Shown: piece after piece, positions 1 through 6,444 of the stretch
How positions within the stretch are numbered: the first letter of the stretch is position 1
How the letters are laid out: each line of letters opens with the position of its first letter
NCBI GenBank assembly: GCA_947589205.1
Contig: CANQCJ010000103.1
Location: 1 to 7,564 of the forward strand
Direction of reading: 5' to 3'
Length of the DNA: 7,564 nt
Source: an uncultured Ruminococcus sp.
GTDB lineage: Bacteria; Bacillota; Clostridia; Oscillospirales; Ruminococcaceae
Program-made: the position numbers and the translations under genes
The notes under the pieces: generated by a model
Database searches by the model: none
What the model was told of the DNA's origin: nothing
The model's input: the letters and a program-made list of their open reading frames with translations, nothing else

Positions 1-94
1 CGAGGTCAAGGTAAACGGAGCTCTTCCGGAGGGTCCGTATGAAGCGGTGGTAATAACCGACAGCGTTTCACCCATATCCTTTTTATTTAATTGA
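1..94 (+). CDS. C-terminal end of probable HlyD-family NHLM secretion adaptor (partial)
   Basis: An open frame entering from the left edge (codons from base 2) encodes 30 residues and stops with TGA at 92-94. The tail reads EGPYEAVVITDSVSPISFLF followed by N. A short beta-rich end of this kind is compatible with the C-terminus of HlyD/membrane-fusion adaptors, which link an inner-membrane ABC exporter to the outside. The assignment rests mainly on position: NHLM loci normally carry the adaptor gene directly before the peptidase-ABC gene, and here only 9 bases separate this stop from the next ATG, so the two are surely co-transcribed. No diagnostic domain lies inside the window, so the identity is an inference from context. 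Confidence 0.6.
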   Translation, partial: EVKVNGALPEGPYEAVVITDSVSPISFLFN

Positions 95-103
95 GGTACG
101 CAT

Positions 104-2284
104 ATGTCAGAGAAAAAGCTAATAAAACCGATAACAAAGGGCACGGCGAAGGTGCCTGTTATAATGCAGATGGAAGCGCTTGAATGCGGAGCGGCTTCGC
201 TTACCATGATACTTGCCTATTATCAAAAGTGGATACCGCTCGAGCAGGTGCGTTCAGACTGCGGCGTATCGAGAGACGGTTCAAACGCCAAAAACATATT
301 GAAAGCCGCGCGCAGCTACGGACTTACCGCAAAGGGCTACCGCTACGAGCCGGAGCAGCTCAAGGAAAAAGGAAAATTCCCCTGCATTATCCACTGGAAT
401 TTCAATCACTTTGTAGTATTATGCGGATTTAAAGGCAGCAAGGCGGTGCTGAACGACCCTGCCAAGGGAAATTACACCGTAAATATGGAAACCTTCGACA
501 AGAGCTTTACCGGAATATGCCTTATGTTTGAACCGAATGAGAGCTTCGAGCCGGGCGGAAAGCCCAAGAGCGTGCTTTCGTTTGCAAAAAAACGCCTTGT
601 TGGCGCGGGCGCGGCTATCGCATTTGTCGTGCTCACCACTACGATAACCTCGCTTATAGGCGTGATACAGCCTGCGTTTTCGAGAATATTTATGGACAGA
701 CTGCTCACCCATAAAAATCCCGATTGGTTCTATCCGTTCCTTGCGGCGTTGGCAATGCTCTCTTTAGCGCAGCTGATACTTGCGTTTATAGAAGCCAAAA
801 CAAAGCGCAAGATAGAAGGAAAGCTCGCCGCCGTCGGCGACACTTCTTTTTTATGGAAGGTTTTGAGAATGCCGATGGAATTTTTCTCTCAGCGCATGGC
901 GGGAGATATACAGCAGCGTCAGGGAAGCAACGCTTCGATAGCCAACAATCTGGTAAACACCTTTGCGCCGCTTGTTCTGAACGCCATAATGATGATCTTT
1001 TATCTTATAGTAATGCTGCGCTACAGCGTTATGCTGACCATCGTCGGACTGGTCTCTATCGTACTTAATCTGTTCATGTCGCGCATTATTTCCAAAAAGC
1101 GCGTAAACATAACCCGCGTACAGATGCGCGACGCCGGCAAGCTTGCGGGCGCGACGGTCGCGGGTATCGAAATGATAGAAACGATAAAATCGAGCGGCGC
1201 GGAAAACGGTTATTTTGAAAAGTGGGCGGGCTATCAGGCAAGCGTGAACACCCAGAAGGTAAAATTCGCGAAAATGAACAGATACCTCGGCATGATACCC
1301 ACGCTCGTTTCTCAGCTTACAAACACCGCGGTGCTCGTCTTAGGCGTATGGCTGACGATAAACGGCGAGTTCACCATCGGTATGGTAATGGCGTTCCAAG
1401 GCTTTTTGAGTTCCTTTTCCGGACCTGCCACAACGCTTATAACGGCGGGGCAGACTATCCAGGAAATGCGCACCGAAATGGAGCGCGTCGAGGACGTTAT
1501 GGAATACCCGACGGACGTAAATTACGACAACGAGGTAATAGATGAAAACACCGAATACGACAAGCTTTCCGGCATGGTCGAGATGAAAAACGTAACGTTC
1601 GGCTATTCGCGGCTCTCAGAACCGCTTATAGAGAATTTCGATCTGTCGTTAAAGCCCGGCAGCCGAGTTGCGTTTGTCGGAAGCTCCGGCTGCGGAAAGT
1701 CAACGCTTTCAAAGCTCATTTCGGGACTTTATCAGCCGTGGAGCGGCGAGATACTCTTTGACGGCAAGCCGATGAGGAACATCGACAGGAGCGTTTTTAC
1801 GGGTTCTCTCGCGGTAGTCGATCAGGATATAATTTTGTTTGAGGACACTATAAGAAACAATATAAAAATGTGGGATTCCTCGATAGAGGATTTTGAAATG
1901 ATACTTGCGGCTAAGGACGCGCAGCTTCACGAGGATATAATGCAGCGCGACGGCGGTTACAGCTATAAGATAACCGAGGGCGGAAAGGATTTTTCCGGCG
2001 GTCAGCGTCAAAGACTCGAGATAGCAAGAGTGCTCGCGCAGGATCCGACTATAATTATCCTTGACGAGGCTACCAGCGCGCTCGATGCAAAGACCGAGTA
2101 TGAGGTCGTGCGCTCTATAAAGGACAGGGGAATAACCTGCATAGTCGTCGCGCACCGTCTTTCTACCATACGCGACTGCGACGAGATAATCGTTATGGAT
2201 CACGGCAAGGTAGTAGAACGCGGCACACACGAAGAATTATACGCTAAAAACGGCTATTATACTCAGCTTGTTTCAAATGAGTAA
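104..2284 (+). CDS. NHLM-type peptidase-containing ABC exporter (C39 peptidase + membrane domain + ATPase)
   Basis: This 726-residue protein should cut leaders after a double glycine and export the released cores using ATP. The N-terminal C39 peptidase domain (about 15-140) shows the expected active site: Gln22 (oxyanion), catalytic Cys28 in ECGAAS, His102 in NHF and Asp118 in NDP. A six-helix membrane domain spans about 160-450, with the first helix at about 166-189. The nucleotide-binding domain has a Walker A motif GSSGCGKST (Lys532), signature FSGGQRQR (630-637), Walker B IIILDE (Asp654, catalytic Glu655) and H-loop His684. All catalytic residues are present and the length fits peptidase-containing ABC transporters of the NHLM class (TIGR03796-like). 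The start at 104 has GAGGT a few bases upstream and keeps the whole peptidase domain. The obvious substrates are the GG-terminated Nif11 leaders encoded from 5346 onward. Confidence 0.95.
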   Translation: MSEKKLIKPITKGTAKVPVIMQMEALECGAASLTMILAYYQKWIPLEQVRSDCGVSRDGSNAKNILKAARSYGLTAKGYRYEPEQLKEKGKFPCIIHWNFNHFVVLCGFKGSKAVLNDPAKGNYTVNMETFDKSFTGICLMFEPNESFEPGGKPKSVLSFAKKRLVGAGAAIAFVVLTTTITSLIGVIQPAFSRIFMDRLLTHKNPDWFYPFLAALAMLSLAQLILAFIEAKTKRKIEGKLAAVGDTSFLWKVLRMPMEFFSQRMAGDIQQRQGSNASIANNLVNTFAPLVLNAIMMIFYLIVMLRYSVMLTIVGLVSIVLNLFMSRIISKKRVNITRVQMRDAGKLAGATVAGIEMIETIKSSGAENGYFEKWAGYQASVNTQKVKFAKMNRYLGMIPTLVSQLTNTAVLVLGVWLTINGEFTIGMVMAFQGFLSSFSGPATTLITAGQTIQEMRTEMERVEDVMEYPTDVNYDNEVIDENTEYDKLSGMVEMKNVTFGYSRLSEPLIENFDLSLKPGSRVAFVGSSGCGKSTLSKLISGLYQPWSGEILFDGKPMRNIDRSVFTGSLAVVDQDIILFEDTIRNNIKMWDSSIEDFEMILAAKDAQLHEDIMQRDGGYSYKITEGGKDFSGGQRQRLEIARVLAQDPTIIILDEATSALDAKTEYEVVRSIKDRGITCIVVAHRLSTIRDCDEIIVMDHGKVVERGTHEELYAKNGYYTQLVSNE

Positions 2285-2298
2285 GGGAGGCGCGCAGC

Positions 2299-4506
2299 AT
2301 GGGTTGGTTTGATGAACAGATAAAACAGCGAAAGGAATACGATCGCAATATTTTTGAAGAAGCGTTTGTGGGAATATCCGACGCCGTAATGGGTTCGCGG
2401 ATATCCTCCGCTTTGAATGATGAGCGCAGCCGCGCTAAAAGCGCCATTGACGAGATACTCAGATTTTATCATATAAGATCGCAGGAGGTGCCGGAAACGA
2501 TAACCGACACCAATGAGCAGCTTGAATATCTCATGCGCCCTCACGGCATTATGCGCAGGACGGTGAACCTTGAAAAAGGGTGGTATAAGGACGCGATAGG
2601 CGCGATGCTGGGCGTAAGAAGGTCTGACGGAAGCGTAGTCGCGCTCATACCGGGAAAGCTGTCGGGATATTATTTCACCGATGATGAAACGGGAAAAAAG
2701 GTAAAGATAACGCGAAAAAACGCAGAGCTTTTTGAGCTTGAAGCGTTAGCGTTCTATAAACCCTTCCCGCTAAAAAGGCTGAATATGGGAATACTGATGA
2801 GATACATAGCGGGCATACTTTCCCCATCGGATTATGTAATGGCGGCGCTTGCGACTTTAGCCGTAACGCTTGTGGGAATGTTAAGTCCTAAGCTCAATCA
2901 GCTTCTTTTCGGACTGGTGGTAGACAGCGGAAGTCTTTCACTGCTCATATCTATCGCGATATTCATGATATGCCTGGCGGTCTCCTCGCAGCTCATATCC
3001 TCGGTAAAATCGCTTATCATGGCGAGAATATCCACAAAGCTCGATATAACCGTACAGGCGGCAACGATGGCAAGAGTAATGTCGCTGCCGGCGGCGTTTT
3101 TCAAGGACTACAGCTCCGGAGAGCTTTCAAGCAGAACGCAGTATATAAACACGCTCTGCTCCATGCTTGTGGACACGATACTTACGACCGGTCTTTCTTC
3201 GGTATTTTCGTTAGTCTACATAACTCAGATCTTTTCATTCGCGCCCGCACTGGTAGTGCCCTCGCTGATAATAATTTTAGCTACCGTGCTGTTTTCGGTG
3301 ATAAGCACGCTTTTGCAGATGAAGATATCAAAAAAGCAGATGGAGCTTACCGCCAAGGTAAGCGGCATGAGCTATTCAATGATCTCGGGCATACAGAAGA
3401 TAAAGCTTTCGGGCGCTGAAAGGCGCGCGTTCGCACGCTGGGGCAAGCTCTATTCAGAGAAAACAAGACTTGTATACGACCCGCCCGTTATAATGAAATA
3501 CAGCAATGTTTTCACCATGCTCATAACTCTCACCGGAACGTTCGTAATGTACTATATGGCGATAGTGAGCAATGTTTCCGCGGCGGACTATTATGCCTTC
3601 AACACCGCATACGGCATGGTCTCGGGCGCGTTCCAGGCGCTTGCGGGAATTGCGATGACAGCCGCTAACATAAAGCCGATAATTGAAATGGCAAAGCCTA
3701 TACTTGAAGCAGAGCCGGAGGTATCGGAGGGCAAGCAGGTGATAACAAGACTTTCCGGCGGCATAGAGCTTAACAACGTTTCCTTCCGCTACAACGAGAA
3801 TATGCCCAACGTGGTAGACGATATGTCGCTTAAAATTCGTCCCGGACAGTATGTGGCTATCGTTGGCGCGACGGGCTGCGGAAAGTCTACGCTTATGAGG
3901 ATAATGTTAGGCTTTGAAACGCCGCAGAAGGGCGCGGTATATTTTGACGGAAAGGATATTTCAAACGTCGATCTTAAATCGCTTCGCCGCAGGATAGGCA
4001 CTGTTATGCAAAACGGCAAGCTGTTTCAGGGGGATATATATTCAAACATCGTCATCTCCGCGCCGTGGCTGACAATGAACGAAGCGTGGGAGGCTGCCGA
4101 GATGGCGGGCATTGCCGAGGATATACGCAGAATGCCTATGGGTATGCACACCTTGATCTCTGAGGGCAGCGGCGGCGTTTCCGGCGGTCAGCGTCAGAGA
4201 CTTATGATAGCGAGAGCGATAGCTCCTAAGCCCAAGATACTTATGTTTGACGAAGCTACCAGCGCGCTCGATAATCTTACGCAGAAAAAGGTTTCACAGT
4301 CGCTCGATATGCTCAAATGCACGAGGATAGTTATAGCCCACAGACTTTCGACGATAAAGCAGTGCGACAGGATAATCTATCTTGAAAAGGGCAAGATCGC
4401 CGAGGACGGCACCTATGACGAGCTTATCGCCAAAAACGGCAAATTCGCAGAGCTTGTAGCGCGTCAGCGGCTTGACAGCAATGAAACTGCTCCCGCAACG
4501 GCGTAA
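2299..4506 (+). CDS. NHLM-type partner ABC transporter (membrane domain + ATPase, no peptidase)
   Basis: This 735-residue protein is the second ABC transporter of the NHLM export pair (TIGR03797-like). Residues 1-160 are soluble and lack a C39 Cys/His pair. The stretch at about 94-158 (WYKDAIGAMLGV ... VVALIPGK ... FYKPFP) resembles the conserved pre-membrane region of this family. Membrane helices follow at about 165-455. The ATPase domain has Walker A GATGCGKST (Lys529), signature VSGGQRQR (627-634), Walker B with Asp651 and Glu652, and H-loop His681, so it looks catalytically competent. It begins 14 bases after the preceding gene, with AGGGAGG at 2284-2290 as a well-placed ribosome binding site, so the two are translated from one message. 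It may form a heterodimer with, or act beside, the peptidase transporter; the sequence cannot decide between these. No peptide substrate can be assigned to it alone. Confidence 0.92.
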   Translation: MGWFDEQIKQRKEYDRNIFEEAFVGISDAVMGSRISSALNDERSRAKSAIDEILRFYHIRSQEVPETITDTNEQLEYLMRPHGIMRRTVNLEKGWYKDAIGAMLGVRRSDGSVVALIPGKLSGYYFTDDETGKKVKITRKNAELFELEALAFYKPFPLKRLNMGILMRYIAGILSPSDYVMAALATLAVTLVGMLSPKLNQLLFGLVVDSGSLSLLISIAIFMICLAVSSQLISSVKSLIMARISTKLDITVQAATMARVMSLPAAFFKDYSSGELSSRTQYINTLCSMLVDTILTTGLSSVFSLVYITQIFSFAPALVVPSLIIILATVLFSVISTLLQMKISKKQMELTAKVSGMSYSMISGIQKIKLSGAERRAFARWGKLYSEKTRLVYDPPVIMKYSNVFTMLITLTGTFVMYYMAIVSNVSAADYYAFNTAYGMVSGAFQALAGIAMTAANIKPIIEMAKPILEAEPEVSEGKQVITRLSGGIELNNVSFRYNENMPNVVDDMSLKIRPGQYVAIVGATGCGKSTLMRIMLGFETPQKGAVYFDGKDISNVDLKSLRRRIGTVMQNGKLFQGDIYSNIVISAPWLTMNEAWEAAEMAGIAEDIRRMPMGMHTLISEGSGGVSGGQRQRLMIARAIAPKPKILMFDEATSALDNLTQKKVSQSLDMLKCTRIVIAHRLSTIKQCDRIIYLEKGKIAEDGTYDELIAKNGKFAELVARQRLDSNETAPATA

Positions 4507-4529
4507 GATATTTTTTTTGAAAAAAGCCT

Positions 4530-4554
4530 AACAAAACAAATTTCATTTCGTATA
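4530..4554 (+). promoter_or_regulatory. Putative ECF sigma-type promoter (AAC-N16-CGTA)
   Basis: The 96-base gap after the second transporter holds AAC at 4530-4532, exactly 16 bases, then CGTATA at 4549-4554. ECF sigma promoters typically carry AAC in the -35 element and CGT in the -10 element at about this spacing (for example the sigma-W-type pattern AAAC-N16-CGTA). The element sits about 50 bases before a gene that overlaps an ECF-type sigma factor, so autoregulation is plausible. The bases before AAC (GCCT) do not match the fuller TGA/GGA consensus. No second copy was found before the precursor genes, and transcription start has not been shown. TATAAA at 4551-4556 could instead act as a housekeeping -10, but no good -35 lies 17 bases upstream. 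Confidence 0.4.
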
Positions 4555-4602
4555 AAGAAGTGAAAAGGCAAACGCGAAACAGTCTCTGAAAGAGGGAAGC
4601 AT

Positions 4603-4794
4603 ATGGAAAAAACAGAAAAAATGGTGCGCGCCCTGTTCGATCTTCAGCGGTTTGCGGGAAATAAACGGCTGGAAACGATGATAGCTTCCGCCGCGGAGGG
4701 GGTCGGCAGTCTTGACGATGATGAGCTTGATCTAAACGCCGCGGGCGATACGGACGCGCTCCTTATGCAGACGGATGGTGATGAAGAGCAATGA
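4603..4794 (+). CDS. Small acidic protein of unknown function, coupled to the sigma factor
   Basis: This is a 63-residue protein that I do not recognise. It has a basic/hydrophobic first half (VRALFDLQRFAGNKRLE, about 8-24), a small-residue middle and a strongly acidic tail ending DGDEEQ. It has no signal peptide, membrane segment or cysteine. Residues 37-48 (LDDDELDLNAAG) resemble the last part of the Nif11 leaders encoded downstream (SDDELESVAGG), except that AAG-D replaces the Gly-Gly cleavage site. The start has an AGAGGG-type ribosome binding site just upstream. Its stop overlaps the ATG of the sigma factor gene (ATGA, 4791-4794), which implies translational coupling. Possible roles are an anti-sigma or sigma-modulating protein, a leader mimic, or a degenerate precursor; none is demonstrated. 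The tight coupling and clear ribosome binding site support it being a real gene. Confidence 0.7.
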   Translation: MEKTEKMVRALFDLQRFAGNKRLETMIASAAEGVGSLDDDELDLNAAGDTDALLMQTDGDEEQ

Positions 4795-5288
4795 ACAAGC
4801 TGACCGCCGAGGAGCTGTACAAAAGCTACCGCGACAAGGCAGCGCGCTACATAAGCTCGCATATAAGCAGTATACAGGATAGGGAGGATATATTGCAGCA
4901 GGTGTTTTTAAACGCGGTTGAAGCTATCGAGAGCTTTGACGAGAGCCGCGCCTCTGTCGGAACATGGCTGTATGCGATAACCAGAAACACGGTGATAGAC
5001 TATTACCGCCGCAAAAGCCGCCAAGCCGAAGAGCATGAGTTTAACGAGGAGCTGTTTGTTGACAAAACGGACGCTGCGGTCGATGAGGAAATGCTTGAAA
5101 CGCTCGCAAGCGCGTTGGAGGAGCTGCCCGAGAGGGAGCGAAATATCGTTATATTGAGATTTTATTACGGCATGAGCGCGAAGGACACAGCCGAGCGCGT
5201 GGGAGTAAGCTATTCAAACGTAAGGTTTTTGCAGCATATCGCGCTTAAGAAGCTTAGAGAATATTTTGAAGAAAGCGGAATGGTTTAA
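4791..5288 (+). CDS. ECF-type (sigma-70 family) RNA polymerase sigma factor
   Basis: This 165-residue protein has the two-domain layout of extracytoplasmic-function sigma factors. Region 2 lies at about 6-76; it includes REDILQQVFLNAVEAIESF and, at the -10 recognition helix, GTWLYAITRNTVIDYYRRKSR. A charged linker covers about 77-100. Region 4 lies at about 103-158, with LPERERNIVILRFYYGMS and a helix-turn-helix at about 129-153 (KDTAERVGVSYSNVRFLQHIALKKL). It should direct RNA polymerase to a limited set of promoters. The start overlaps the stop of the 63-residue protein, and the ribosome binding site is weak, so translation probably depends on that gene. No membrane anti-sigma factor is visible. 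Its position between exporter and precursor genes suggests that it controls the precursor array and perhaps its own promoter at 4530-4554; that target is inferred. Confidence 0.92.
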   Translation: MNKLTAEELYKSYRDKAARYISSHISSIQDREDILQQVFLNAVEAIESFDESRASVGTWLYAITRNTVIDYYRRKSRQAEEHEFNEELFVDKTDAAVDEEMLETLASALEELPERERNIVILRFYYGMSAKDTAERVGVSYSNVRFLQHIALKKLREYFEESGMV

Positions 5289-5299
5289 CGAGTCGTTCA

Positions 5300-5316
5300 C
5301 TGCCGAAAAAGGGCAG
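5300..5316 (+). other. Short hairpin in the leader of the first precursor gene
   Basis: CTGCC at 5300-5304 can pair with GGCAG at 5312-5316 around a 7-base A-rich loop. It lies in the 57-base gap between the sigma factor and the first precursor gene and ends 15 bases before its AGGAGG. It is followed by A-rich rather than T-rich sequence, so it is not a normal intrinsic terminator on this strand. It could protect the 5' end of a processed precursor mRNA, or it may be chance, because a 5-base-pair stem is short. Confidence 0.25.
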
Positions 5317-5345
5317 AAAAATATATTTTACAGGAGGAAATAAAA

Positions 5346-5681
5346 ATGGCAATTTTAAATCAAGAAGTCATCAGCGAAGCAAAGGCAGCCGAGACATTTG
5401 AGAAATTCATGGCCGTTATCGAGACAAACGGACTTAAAATTCCCGAGGACGAAGCTAAGAAGCTGTATGATGCTTTTAAAGCCGATGGAGAAATTTCCGA
5501 TGATTCGCTTGACAGCGTTGCGGGCGGAGTGTCGGACACGGCGAGCAGCTTTGAAAACTCTGCGAATAAAACCTTCGTTTGCCCCAAATGTCACAAGTCG
5601 ACTAATCTCAGGGTAAAGCACTATCAATCATATCACGACTGCACATGCAAGGACTGCAATTACAGGTGGATAGAAAACTAA
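5346..5681 (+). CDS. Nif11-type leader precursor with zinc-ribbon-like core
   Basis: This is a 111-residue precursor. Residues 1-61 form a divergent Nif11-type leader: helical, acidic, with KIPEDEAKKLYDAF and the ending DGEISDDSLDSVAGG, and a Gly60-Gly61 cleavage site suited to the C39 peptidase. The released core would be residues 62-111 (50 residues): a Ser/Thr/Asn-rich linker, then CPKC (Cys79, Cys82), a 16-residue basic/aromatic stretch, CTCKDC (Cys99, 101, 104) and an ending of NYRWIEN. Two CxxC knuckles followed by an aromatic Trp strand is the classic layout of a small zinc ribbon. The leader is 61 residues, against 58 in the other five precursors, and has little sequence identity to them, so this gene is the outlier of the array. 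A strong AGGAGG at 5332-5337 precedes the start. Leader assignment is strong; zinc binding is inferred from the pattern. Confidence 0.88.
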   Translation: MAILNQEVISEAKAAETFEKFMAVIETNGLKIPEDEAKKLYDAFKADGEISDDSLDSVAGGVSDTASSFENSANKTFVCPKCHKSTNLRVKHYQSYHDCTCKDCNYRWIEN

Positions 5682-5705
5682 GATCATTTTAAGGAGGAAA
5701 TTATC

Positions 5706-5939
5706 ATGAATCAAGAAATTATTGAAAAGGCAAAAAATGCAAAGTCTCCGGAGGAGATACTTGAAATAGCGAAGGAAAACAATATCGAGATAGGCATGAA
5801 GGAAGCCGAGGCCGTCTATGAACGCCTTAACGCGAGCGGCGAGGTTTCCGATGATGAGCTTGAAAGCGTTGCCGGCGGCTGCAGTGATAACGTTGTTCAA
5901 GATGTAAAAGTGTGGTTTGGAAGCCTGTTCGGAAAATAA
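5706..5939 (+). CDS. Nif11-type leader precursor with 19-residue hydrophobic core (copy 1)
   Basis: This is a 77-residue precursor. The 58-residue leader carries the typical Nif11 pattern SPEEILEIAKEN ... EAEAVYERL ... GEVSDDELESVAGG and ends at Gly57-Gly58. The predicted core is CSDNVVQDVKVWFGSLFGK (19 residues): a single N-terminal Cys, then an amphipathic, aromatic stretch with balanced charge (two Asp, two Lys). With two Ser and one Cys it is a poor lanthipeptide candidate. It resembles a small membrane-active or signalling peptide more than a cysteine-rich core, but no activity can be read from it. AAGGAGG at 5691-5697 precedes the start, 24 bases after the previous stop. The core is identical to that of the gene at 6076, with one synonymous difference in the DNA. 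Confidence 0.9.
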   Translation: MNQEIIEKAKNAKSPEEILEIAKENNIEIGMKEAEAVYERLNASGEVSDDELESVAGGCSDNVVQDVKVWFGSLFGK

Positions 5940-6155
5940 AGAAAGAAAACAATATCGAGATAGGCACGAAGTAAGCCGAGAATGTTACGCCTTTGTCCGT
6001 CACCGTAAAATTTAACAAACTCGGAGGCAGGTCAAGGTCAAAACTTTTAAAAAAATTTTTTAAGGAGCGATCATTATGAATGAAAAATTAATATCCCTTG
6101 CAAAGGAAGCTTCCTCACCCGAGGAAATATTAAAGCTTGCAAAAGAAAACGATAT
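5803..6155 (+). repeat. Tandem duplication, copy 1 (period 370 bases)
   Basis: Bases 5803-6155 match 6173-6524 with only scattered differences. The unit covers the second half of the leader and the core of the gene at 5706, the whole following spacer, and the first half of the leader of the gene at 6076. Within the coding part the differences are single bases, mostly silent. The spacer differs mainly around 6021-6055. The period of about 370 bases equals the gene-to-gene distance (5706, 6076, 6445), so this is a head-to-tail duplication of one gene plus spacer, with break points inside leaders. Confidence 0.9.
5941..5980 (+). pseudogene. Nif11 leader fragment with nonsense mutation (copy A)
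   Basis: These 40 bases match 5771-5810, an internal piece of the leader of the gene at 5706, with three mismatches and an exact offset of 170 bases. In the leader frame they read KENNIEIGTK-stop-AE: the Glu33 codon GAA has become TAA at 5972-5974. There is no start codon and no core match, so it is a dead remnant of an earlier leader copy. The same fragment with the same stop occurs at 6311-6350. The rest of the 136-base spacer (5940-6075) holds no gene that I can support. Confidence 0.75.
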
Positions 6156-6309
6156 CGAAATAAGCATGGAACAAGCCGAGGTCATCTATGAACGCCTTAA
6201 CGCAAGCGGCGAGGTCTCCGATGATGAGCTTGAAAGCGTTGCGGGCGGCTGCAGTGATAACGTTGTTCAAGATGTAAAAGTGTGGTTTGGTAGCCTGTTC
6301 GGAAAATAA
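6076..6309 (+). CDS. Nif11-type leader precursor with 19-residue hydrophobic core (copy 2)
   Basis: This is a 77-residue precursor with a 58-residue leader (SPEEILKLAKEN, AEVIYERL, GEVSDDELESVAGG) and the same 19-residue core CSDNVVQDVKVWFGSLFGK as the gene at 5706. From about residue 36 to the end the two proteins are identical, whereas residues 1-35 differ at many positions (for example MNEKLISLA against MNQEIIEKA). The N-terminal half instead matches the gene at 6445. This is a mosaic made by recombination inside the leader. AAGGAG at 6062-6067 is the ribosome binding site, preceded by an A/T-only tract. Two genes for one core would raise the dose of that peptide. Confidence 0.9.
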   Translation: MNEKLISLAKEASSPEEILKLAKENDIEISMEQAEVIYERLNASGEVSDDELESVAGGCSDNVVQDVKVWFGSLFGK

Positions 6310-6310
6310 A

Positions 6311-6350
6311 GAAAGAAAACAATATCGAGATAGGCATGAAGTAAGCCGAG
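6311..6350 (+). pseudogene. Nif11 leader fragment with nonsense mutation (copy B)
   Basis: This is the duplicate of the fragment at 5941-5980. It matches 5771-5810 with two mismatches and keeps the ATG (Met31) codon that copy A has changed to ACG. The same TAA replaces Glu33, at 6342-6344. A shared stop in both spacers means the leader fragment was already dead before the 370-base duplication. The rest of the 135-base spacer (6310-6444) has no supportable gene. Confidence 0.75.
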
Positions 6351-6408
6351 AATGTTACGCCTTTGTCCGTCGCCGTAAAATTTAACAAACTTGGCGGCAG
6401 GCAAAGGC

Positions 6409-6428
6409 AAAACTTTTATAAAAGTTTT
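6409..6428. repeat. Perfect 20-base A/T-rich palindrome before a ribosome binding site
   Basis: AAAACTTTTATAAAAGTTTT is a perfect inverted repeat (two 10-base arms, no loop). It ends two bases before the AAGGAG (6431-6436) of the gene at 6445. The equivalent site before the gene at 6076 (6040-6061) has changed to a longer A/T tract and is no longer a perfect palindrome. It could be a protein-binding site or a weak RNA hairpin next to the ribosome binding site. With only one G/C pair per arm, chance in an A/T-rich spacer is also possible. Confidence 0.4.
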
Positions 6429-6444
6429 TTAAGGAGCGATCATT

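Noticed and set aside
1709..2230. Minus-strand frame of 173 codons inside the peptidase-ABC gene
   Set aside because: It lies fully opposite the ATPase domain, whose Walker, signature and H-loop motifs are intact. It has no recognisable family features.
4505..4526. T-run (4511-4518) after the second transporter as an intrinsic terminator
   Set aside because: No G/C-rich stem precedes the T-run. Only a 3-base-pair pairing (CGC/GCG) could be found.
5296..5327. TTCACT/TATATT as a housekeeping promoter for the first precursor
   Set aside because: The 20-base spacing is too long and the start site would fall in or next to the ribosome binding site.
5948..5970. AAC-N16-CGAA in the first spacer as a second ECF promoter
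   Set aside because: The -10 core is CGA, not CGT. It is TGA in the duplicate copy, and it lies within the leader fragment, which explains the sequence.
5827..6388. Paired minus-strand frames (5827-6018 and 6197-6388) encoding near-identical 63-residue peptides
   Set aside because: Their similarity is explained by the 370-base duplication. They are antisense to precursor cores and spacers, and I saw no ribosome binding site.
5941..6444. Short regular repeats in the spacers as a CRISPR array
   Set aside because: There are only two copies 370 bases apart with genes between them. They derive from a gene duplication.
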